Source: Methylobacterium sp. BTF04 (GTDB lineage Bacteria > Pseudomonadota > Alphaproteobacteria > Rhizobiales > Beijerinckiaceae). Taken from it: a stretch of 64,000 nt of DNA. Location of the stretch: assembly GCF_010692745.1 (NCBI RefSeq), contig NZ_JAAHTB010000002.1:124001-188000 (forward strand), read 5' to 3'. The notes beneath the pieces were generated by a model that did no database searches, was not told the origin of the DNA, and was given only the letters and a program-made list of their open reading frames with translations. The position numbers and the translations under genes are program-made. This document shows, piece by piece, positions 58,564-64,000 of the stretch. The stretch's first letter is position 1. Each line of letters begins with the position of its first letter.

Positions 58564-60258
58564 TCAATGGGCGTGGGCGCCCGAGGCACCGATGCCGGTC
58601 TCCGAGCGGATGAACTGCTCGTCGAACAAGGCACGCTCGCGCTGGGCCCGACGGGTGTTGTCGAGCTTCGACACCACGTAGATCGTGAGGAAGGCCAGCG
58701 GCATCGAGAACAGAGCCGGGTTGTCGTAGGGGAAGATCGCCACCGGGTTGCCGAAGGTGGTGACCCACACAGCCTTCGACAGAACCACCATGCCGACCGC
58801 CGCGAACAGACCGACGAAGCCGCCGATGAGCGCACCCCAGGTGGTGGTGCCGCGCCACAGGATCGACATCGCCAGGACGGGGAAGTTGCAGCTTGCCGCC
58901 ACCGAGAAGGCGAGGCCGACCATGAAGGCGACGTTCTGGTTCTCGAAGACGTAGCCGAGGTAGATCGCCACGATGCCGATCACCACCGCGGCGATTTTCG
59001 AAAGCCGAACCTCGGAGGCCTCATTGGTGCGCCCGCGCGCGATGACGCTGGCATAGAGGTCGTGGCTCACGGCAGACGCACCCGCGAGGGTCAGACCCGC
59101 CACCACCGCCAAGATGGTCGCGAACGCCACGGCCGAGATGAAGCCGAGGAAGTACGGACCGCCGACGGCGTTGGCGAGGTTCACCGCCACCATGTTGGTG
59201 CCACCGATCATGTCCTTCAGCTTGTCGAAGGCGCCGGCCGGGCCGAGCTTGAAGTAGACCGGATCGGACATCAACAGGGCGATACCGCCGAAGCCGATGA
59301 TGAAGGTGAGGATGTAGAAGTAGCCGATCAGACCGGTGGCGTAGAACACCGACTTGCGGGCGGCCTGGGCGTCGGAGACGGTGAAGAACCGCATCAGGAT
59401 GTGCGGCAGGCCGGCGGTGCCGAACATCAGGCCGATGCCGAGGGAGATCGCCTCCACCGGGTTGGAAACGAGACCGCCGGGCGCCATGATCGCGTCGCCC
59501 TTCGGGTGGGTGGCCACCGCCGCCGAGAACAGTGCCTCAGGGTTGAAGCCGTACTTGTACAGCACCGCGATGGCCATGAAGGTCGCGCCGCCAAGGAGCA
59601 GGCAGGCCTTGATCACCTGGACCCAGGTGGTTGCCTTCATGCCGCCGAAGGCGACGTAGACGATCATCAGCACGCCGACGATGATGACGGCATAGAGATA
59701 GGGCAGGCCGAACAGCAGCTGGATCAGCTTACCGGCGCCGACCATCTGGGCGATGAGGTAGAATGCCACCACCACCAGGGTACCCACCGCCGAGATGATG
59801 CGGATCGAGGTCTGGTCGAGGCGGAACGATGCCACGTCCGCGAAGGTGAACTTGCCGAGGTTGCGCAGGCGCTCGGCGATGAGGAACAGCACGATCGGCC
59901 ATCCGACGAGGAAGCCGGTGGAGTAGATCAGACCATCGAAGCCCGAGGTGTAGACGAGGCCCGAAATGCCGAGGAACGAGGCTGCCGACATGTAGTCGCC
60001 GGCGATCGCCAGGGAGTTGGTGCCGGCCGAAATGCCGCCACCGGCGGCGTAGAAGTCGGCCGCCGACTTGGTGCCCTTGGCCGCCTTGTAGGTGATGCCG
60101 AGGGTGAACAGCACGAAGAACGCGAACATGCCGATCGCCGGCCAATTCGTCGCCGACTGGGTGACGGCGCCGAGATCGGGTCCGGCGGCATAGGCAGCGC
60201 CGGCCGCAACGACGGCGAGCGCGGTTCCGAGAACGAGGGGATGGCTGAGGCGGGTCAT
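58564..60258 (-). CDS. actP: Cation/acetate symporter ActP
   Basis: ActP is a sodium/solute symporter for acetate and related short carboxylates in the inner membrane. The 564-residue protein has an N-terminal signal-like helix ([20 protein letters not shown]) and about 13 further helices. Family parts are [20 protein letters not shown] with [16 protein letters not shown], the sodium-symporter region FTLADVAS-like [18 protein letters not shown], and [20 protein letters not shown]. Its start overlaps the stop of the DUF485 gene by four bases (ATGA), so the two are translationally coupled. acs lies upstream on the same strand. Confidence 0.96.
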   Translation of the reverse strand: MTRLSHPLVLGTALAVVAAGAAYAAGPDLGAVTQSATNWPAIGMFAFFVLFTLGITYKAAKGTKSAADFYAAGGGISAGTNSLAIAGDYMSAASFLGISGLVYTSGFDGLIYSTGFLVGWPIVLFLIAERLRNLGKFTFADVASFRLDQTSIRIISAVGTLVVVAFYLIAQMVGAGKLIQLLFGLPYLYAVIIVGVLMIVYVAFGGMKATTWVQVIKACLLLGGATFMAIAVLYKYGFNPEALFSAAVATHPKGDAIMAPGGLVSNPVEAISLGIGLMFGTAGLPHILMRFFTVSDAQAARKSVFYATGLIGYFYILTFIIGFGGIALLMSDPVYFKLGPAGAFDKLKDMIGGTNMVAVNLANAVGGPYFLGFISAVAFATILAVVAGLTLAGASAVSHDLYASVIARGRTNEASEVRLSKIAAVVIGIVAIYLGYVFENQNVAFMVGLAFSVAASCNFPVLAMSILWRGTTTWGALIGGFVGLFAAVGMVVLSKAVWVTTFGNPVAIFPYDNPALFSMPLAFLTIYVVSKLDNTRRAQRERALFDEQFIRSETGIGASGAHAH

Positions 60259-60563
60259 TGGCCGAGGTCCCGCTTGAGCTTGGCGGTCAAATCGTCGAAG
60301 CGGCCGTTGGCGCGCTGGACATAGATGCCGGTGAGAATGAAGGCGAGCACGATCACCGCGACGCCGAGCACGAGACCGAGCGAAGCTGTCCCGCTGCCGA
60401 TCTTGGTGGCGAGCAACGCCTTGTCGAACGCGATGAGCCCGATGAAGCCGAAATAGATCACCAGCATGATCCCGGTCAGGATCGTGCCGAAACGGGTGCG
60501 TTCGTGCACCAATTCCTTGAAGTGTATGTTCTGCGCAATACGCGCAGTCTCGATGTTGGCCAT
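60255..60563 (-). CDS. DUF485 family membrane protein (YjcH-like)
   Basis: This 102-residue protein has two membrane helices ([19 protein letters not shown] and [20 protein letters not shown]) and the DUF485 ending [16 protein letters not shown]. It is the invariable partner of ActP in the acs-yjcH-actP order of E. coli and is presumed to assist the symporter; its role has not been defined. The ATG at 60563 follows a GGGGAGGA ribosome-binding site. Its stop overlaps the actP start. Confidence 0.92.
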   Translation of the reverse strand: MANIETARIAQNIHFKELVHERTRFGTILTGIMLVIYFGFIGLIAFDKALLATKIGSGTASLGLVLGVAVIVLAFILTGIYVQRANGRFDDLTAKLKRDLGQ

Positions 60564-60582
60564 GGCACAATCCTCCCCTTGA

Positions 60583-60612
60583 GCCGGCCCCCGTTCCTGA
60601 ACGGGGCCCGGC
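60583..60612 (-). other. Hairpin between acs and the DUF485-actP pair
   Basis: GCCGG plus CCCCGTT (60583-60595, one bulged C) pair with AACGGGG plus CCGGC (60600-60612, one bulged C) around a CCTG loop. On the minus strand no T-run follows before the DUF485 ribosome-binding site, so it is more likely a processing or message-stabilising element than a full terminator. Confidence 0.55.
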
Positions 60613-60696
60613 CTCTCATCCACATTTTTGTTGGGTTCTTCAGTCCGATGAGGCGAGCGCCCGAAGACGCTCACCTCGTCCACCATCCGGCCGCGT

Positions 60697-62646
60697 TCAG
60701 TTGGTCCGGTTCTGGCGATTCTCGATCAGGTCGTCGACGACGGCGGGTTCGGCCAGGGTCGAGGTGTCGCCCAGCGACGAGAACTCGTCCTCGGCGATCT
60801 TGCGCAGGATACGGCGCATGATCTTGCCCGAGCGGGTCTTGGGCAGGCCGGGGGCGAACTGGATCAGGTCTGGCGAGGCGATCGGGCCGATATCCTTGCG
60901 GACCCAGGCCACGAGCTCCTTGCGCAAATCGTCGGAGCCGTCCTCGCCCTCCATCAGGGTGACGTAGGCGTAGATACCCTGGCCCTTGACGGGGTGCGGA
61001 TAGCCGACCACCGCCGCCTCGGAGACCTTCGGATGCGCGACGAGGGAGGATTCGACTTCCGCAGTGCCCATGCGATGACCCGAGACGTTGATCACGTCGT
61101 CGACCCGGCCGGTGATCCAGTAATAGCCGTCGGCATCGCGCCGGCAGCCGTCACCGGTGAAGTAAGTGCCCGGATAGGTGGCGAAGTAGGTCTGCTCGAA
61201 GCGCTCGTGATCGCCGTAGACCGTGCGCATCTGGCCGGGCCACGAATCGGCGATGCAGAGGTTACCCTCGCAGGGTCCGTCGAGGACCTTGCCCTCGGCA
61301 TCGACGATGATCGGCTGCACCCCGAAGAACGGCCGCGTCGCCGAACCCGGCTTCAGCTTGGTGGCGCCGGGCAGCGGCGTGATGAGGATGCCGCCGGTCT
61401 CGGTCTGCCACCACGTGTCGACGATGGGGCAGCGCGAGTCGCCCACGACCTTGTAGTACCATTCCCAGGCTTCCGGGTTGATCGGCTCGCCCACCGAGCC
61501 GAGTACGCGCAGAGAGGTGCGCGAGGTCTTCTTCACCGGCCCCTCGCCGCCGCCCATCAGCGAACGGATCGCGGTGGGGGCGGTGTAGAAGATGTTGACC
61601 TTGTGCTTGTCCACCACGTCCCAGAACCGGGAACTGGACGGATAGGTCGGAATACCCTCGAACATCAGGGTCGTCGCGCCGTTGGCGAGGGGCCCGTAGA
61701 CGATGTAGCTGTGGCCGGTGACCCAGCCCACATCGGCTGTGCACCAATAGACCTCGCCCTCACGGTAATCGAAGACGTATTCGTGGGTCATCGACGCGTA
61801 GACGAGATAGCCGCCGGTGGTGTGGACCACGCCCTTGGGCTGGCCGGTCGAACCGGAGGTGTACAGGATGAAGAGCGGGTGCTCCGCCTCCACGGCCTCG
61901 GCCGGGCAGGTGTCGGTGACCTGAGCGGCAGCCTCGTCGTAATAGACGTCGCGGCCGGGCTCCATCGCCACCGGAGACCCGGTGCGGCGCACCACCACCA
62001 CGTGATCGACGCTGTCTTTCGGCAAGCGCGCGATCGCCGCGTCGACATTGGCCTTGAGCGCGACCTTGCGGCCACCGCGCAGGCCCTCGTCGGCGGTGAT
62101 GACGAGCTTTGAGGCGCAGCCCTCGATGCGGCCGGCCAACGAATCCGGCGAGAACCCGCCGAAGACGATGGAATGGACCGCACCGAGGCGTGCGCAGGCG
62201 AGCATCGCGTAGGCAGCCTCGGGGATCATCGGCATATAGAGGGTTACGCGGTCGCCCTTGGAGACGCCGCGGTTGCGCAGCACATTGGCCATCCGGCACA
62301 CTTCCGCGTGCAACTGCCGATAGGTGATGTGCTTGGATTCGGTCGGGTCGTCGCCTTCCCAGATGATCGCGACCTGATCGCCGCGGGTCTCGAGATGACG
62401 GTCGATGCAATTGACGGAGACGTTGGTGCGTCCGTCCTCGAACCACTTGATCGAGATATCACCCGGCGCAAAACTCGTGTTCTTCACGCGCGTAAATGGC
62501 GTAGACCAGTCGATCCGCTTGCCGTGCTCGGCCCAGAAAGCATCCGGATTGTCCACGGATGACTTGTACATGGCCTGATATTGGGCGTCGTTGACGTGAG
62601 CGCCTTCGCTCCAAGCCGAACGGACCTCGACCACCTTCTCGTCCAT
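60697..62646 (-). CDS. acs: Acetate-CoA ligase (AMP-forming), acetyl-CoA synthetase
   Basis: Acs activates acetate to acetyl-CoA through acetyl-AMP. The 649-residue protein shows the P-loop-like [20 protein letters not shown], the adenylate-forming motif [37 protein letters not shown] and the C-terminal [16 protein letters not shown], with the Lys that lysine acetylation inactivates. The ATG at 62646 has AGGGAAA upstream. The DUF485-actP pair follows, so uptake and activation of acetate are encoded together. A palindrome lies about 90 bp upstream of the start. Confidence 0.97.
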   Translation of the reverse strand: MDEKVVEVRSAWSEGAHVNDAQYQAMYKSSVDNPDAFWAEHGKRIDWSTPFTRVKNTSFAPGDISIKWFEDGRTNVSVNCIDRHLETRGDQVAIIWEGDDPTESKHITYRQLHAEVCRMANVLRNRGVSKGDRVTLYMPMIPEAAYAMLACARLGAVHSIVFGGFSPDSLAGRIEGCASKLVITADEGLRGGRKVALKANVDAAIARLPKDSVDHVVVVRRTGSPVAMEPGRDVYYDEAAAQVTDTCPAEAVEAEHPLFILYTSGSTGQPKGVVHTTGGYLVYASMTHEYVFDYREGEVYWCTADVGWVTGHSYIVYGPLANGATTLMFEGIPTYPSSSRFWDVVDKHKVNIFYTAPTAIRSLMGGGEGPVKKTSRTSLRVLGSVGEPINPEAWEWYYKVVGDSRCPIVDTWWQTETGGILITPLPGATKLKPGSATRPFFGVQPIIVDAEGKVLDGPCEGNLCIADSWPGQMRTVYGDHERFEQTYFATYPGTYFTGDGCRRDADGYYWITGRVDDVINVSGHRMGTAEVESSLVAHPKVSEAAVVGYPHPVKGQGIYAYVTLMEGEDGSDDLRKELVAWVRKDIGPIASPDLIQFAPGLPKTRSGKIMRRILRKIAEDEFSSLGDTSTLAEPAVVDDLIENRQNRTN

Positions 62647-62735
62647 GGCGTTTTCCCTGTCGGTGCCCGATCGTATCGCGACTGTCCGCGCAGCCGGGGC
62701 TTCCGAATACCTTCTTAGGCGCAAGGAGATATCCG

Positions 62736-62750
62736 CCGCAAGCGTTGCGG
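62736..62750. promoter_or_regulatory. Perfect palindrome upstream of acs, candidate operator
   Basis: CCGCAA (62736-62741) and TTGCGG (62745-62750) flank GCG, forming a 6-3-6 inverted repeat 90 bp before the acs ATG. This size and symmetry suit a dimeric repressor or activator site. The regulator is unknown. Confidence 0.35.
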
Positions 62751-62796
62751 GATGATACTTCAGGGGCAGGCCGACAGAGTTGTGCGTAGATAATGG

Positions 62797-63060
62797 TCAG
62801 TTGCAGCCGACGCAGATTCCCGTCTCGATCTTTCGGTCGAGGGCACGGTTCTTCTTCGGTGTATCGAGCGAGCGCGGGTTGGCGCTGCTATCCAGTGTGG
62901 CACCCGGCGGCTTCGTCACGCCGGTCGATGTGATGTTACGAAACTGGCCGGCAGAACCGAGATTCTGCTCGGTGGTGGCACCCGCTCCCTGCGCGGCGGC
63001 GGGAAGTCCGGCGGCCGGCAGGCACAGCCCCGCCAGGACGATCATGATCGTGTTACGCAT
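62797..63060 (-). CDS. Small secreted protein ending in a Cys pair
   Basis: This 87-residue protein has a signal peptide (IVLAGLCLPAAGLPAAAQG) and a strong ribosome-binding site, AGGAGG, directly upstream of the ATG at 63060. The mature part is Thr/Ser/Asn-rich and probably extended, with no recognisable domain, and ends GICVGCN. The final CxxC could bind a metal or be oxidised, but it is not a heme site because His is absent. It lies between acs and a histidine kinase gene on the same strand. I do not recognise the family. Confidence 0.7.
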   Translation of the reverse strand: MRNTIMIVLAGLCLPAAGLPAAAQGAGATTEQNLGSAGQFRNITSTGVTKPPGATLDSSANPRSLDTPKKNRALDRKIETGICVGCN

Positions 63061-63133
63061 GGGAACCTCCTGTTCTCACGCGGTCAACGCACACAGGGGA
63101 GGCGAGTTTCCCGCCGATGGCTTAGCAGCGCGG

Positions 63134-64000
63134 TCAGGCGCTCTTCGCGGCGGCGATGACGGGAAACAGCATCTCCACCAGGGTGCCTTCGTTCTTCCGG
63201 CTCGAAATCCGGAAGCGGCCGTGATTGGCTTCCACCAGGGCCTTGGTCAGCGGAAGGCCCAGGCCCGTTCCCTTGCGGGACCCCGAAGCATCGACCTGCC
63301 GGAACGGCTCCAGCGCGATCTCCACCTCGTCCGGCGTCATGCCGATGCCGGTGTCACGCACCCGCAGGGCGATCTCGCCGCGATCCGCCATCGTCGTCGA
63401 CACGATCACCTGTCCGCCCGCCTCGGTGAAGGCGATGGCATTGGCGATGACGTTGAGCGCCGCCTGGCGCACGGAGCGCTCGTCGGCCATCAGCGTCGCG
63501 AGGTCCTCCGAAAAGCTCGTGCGCACGACGATCCGGTCGCGCGCCGCCTGGGGCTGCAACAGGGCGACGCACCGCGAGACGATCTCGTTGAGCGGAATTT
63601 CCGTGACGGTGAGGTCGAGGCGTCCGGCCTCGATCCGGGCGAGGTCGAGGAGGTCGTCGACGAGATCCAGGACATGGGCCCCGGCCGCTCGGATATCGCC
63701 GAGATAGTCGCGATAGCGCTCACCCCCGACGGGGCCGTGCTGCTCGGCCAGCATCAGATCGGTGAGCCCGAGAATCCCGCCGATGGGGGTTCGGATCTCA
63801 TGGCTTACCTTCGCCAGAAAGTCCGACTTCTGGCCATTGGCCGCGTCGGCGATCCGTCGCGCATTCACCGCTTCGGATTCGGCTTTGCGGGCCGCGGCGA
63901 CGTCGCGGATCACGGCGCAGGCGCGCCGCTCGTCCATGTCGTTGATCGGAAACACGCGGATCTGAAGCGGGCGTCCGCCGGAGCGGGAGCGTGCGGGAAC
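63134..64000 (-). CDS. Sensor histidine kinase, C-terminal part (5' end outside window)
   Basis: The frame continues to the window edge, so the N-terminus is missing. The first visible residues (GRPLQIRVFPINDMDERRAC) look like the last strands of a PAS domain. The dimerisation domain has the phospho-acceptor His in FLAKVSHEIRTPIGGILGLT, followed by DLVDDLLDLARIEAG. The ATPase domain shows NVIANAIAFTEAGGQVIV, RVRDTGIGMTPDE and GTGLGLPLTKALVEA. It ends shortly after the G2 box, with no receiver domain. A GTG at 63955 is in frame but would cut into the PAS fold. No partner regulator is visible. Confidence 0.92.
   Translation of the reverse strand, partial: VPARSRSGGRPLQIRVFPINDMDERRACAVIRDVAAARKAESEAVNARRIADAANGQKSDFLAKVSHEIRTPIGGILGLTDLMLAEQHGPVGGERYRDYLGDIRAAGAHVLDLVDDLLDLARIEAGRLDLTVTEIPLNEIVSRCVALLQPQAARDRIVVRTSFSEDLATLMADERSVRQAALNVIANAIAFTEAGGQVIVSTTMADRGEIALRVRDTGIGMTPDEVEIALEPFRQVDASGSRKGTGLGLPLTKALVEANHGRFRISSRKNEGTLVEMLFPVIAAAKSA

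Noticed and set aside
58567..60324. A 585-codon plus-strand frame opposite actP
   Set aside because: It is rich in His, Asp, Gly and Arg without hydrophobic core and mirrors the actP codons; ActP itself is unambiguous.

Overview
The window is high-GC, densely coded DNA from an alphaproteobacterium of the order Hyphomicrobiales (Rhizobiales), most likely a Methylobacterium/Methylorubrum-type methylotroph. This is inferred from gene order and family content, not from a database search. The gene orders bamE / cbp3-yceD-plsX-fabH-ihfA-merR, petABC with separate cytochrome b and c1 genes, hisB-DUF2628-hisHAFE-coaA and sdhAF4 / rsmB are typical of that group. A four-cysteine 'methanol-metabolism' cytochrome c and a Rhizobiales-type porin also fit. 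I see no tRNA or rRNA gene, insertion sequence, prophage, integrase or CRISPR array. The window reads as core chromosome with no obvious island boundary.

Layout. 1-6.5 kb: the tail of a HAD hydrolase, a small unknown, bamE (minus), then the fatty acid/phospholipid block (CBP3-type chaperone, YceD, plsX, fabH), ihfA and a MerR regulator. 6.6-11.7 kb: the stress triad prkA-yeaH-spoVR. 11.7-17.5 kb: a membrane diguanylate cyclase (minus), a SulP transporter, and edd and eda of the Entner-Doudoroff pathway. 17.5-27.2 kb: an acidic amino acid block with a DAACS symporter, an orphan periplasmic binding protein, aspartase, a porin, and a complete Glu/Asp ABC transporter. 27.3-33.1 kb: moeA, a TerC-type membrane protein and a large hybrid histidine kinase, all on the minus strand. 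33.4-42.2 kb: petABC, MTA phosphorylase, the histidine genes and coaA. 42.2-47.6 kb: an orphan cytochrome c, thpR and tesA (minus) opposite the ybbA/ybbP-like ABC pair. 47.8-58.4 kb: a Bax-inhibitor-like protein, DUF2794, bluB, an L,D-transpeptidase, a cupin, sdhAF4, rsmB, a 44-residue small protein, a heparinase-family protein, purH and DUF2252. 58.5-64 kb (minus): acs, DUF485 and actP for acetate use, a small secreted protein, and a histidine kinase cut by the window end.

How the genes fit together. The 17.5-27.2 kb block can take up aspartate/glutamate by two routes and deaminate aspartate to fumarate plus ammonium. A sigma-54-like -24/-12 element precedes its first gene, and a weaker one precedes prkA, so both could respond to nitrogen status. 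acs-DUF485-actP is a standard acetate uptake and activation unit. petABC encodes the three catalytic subunits of the bc1 complex; the CBP3-type chaperone near the left end is expected to serve the same complex.

I found no clearly new multi-gene system. The observations most worth following are the two sigma-54-like promoters, a structured leader ending in a strong intrinsic terminator just upstream of bluB without a recognisable cobalamin riboswitch, and a 44-codon gene with its own ribosome-binding site and terminator at 53.2 kb. Several short tandem repeats are also recorded.
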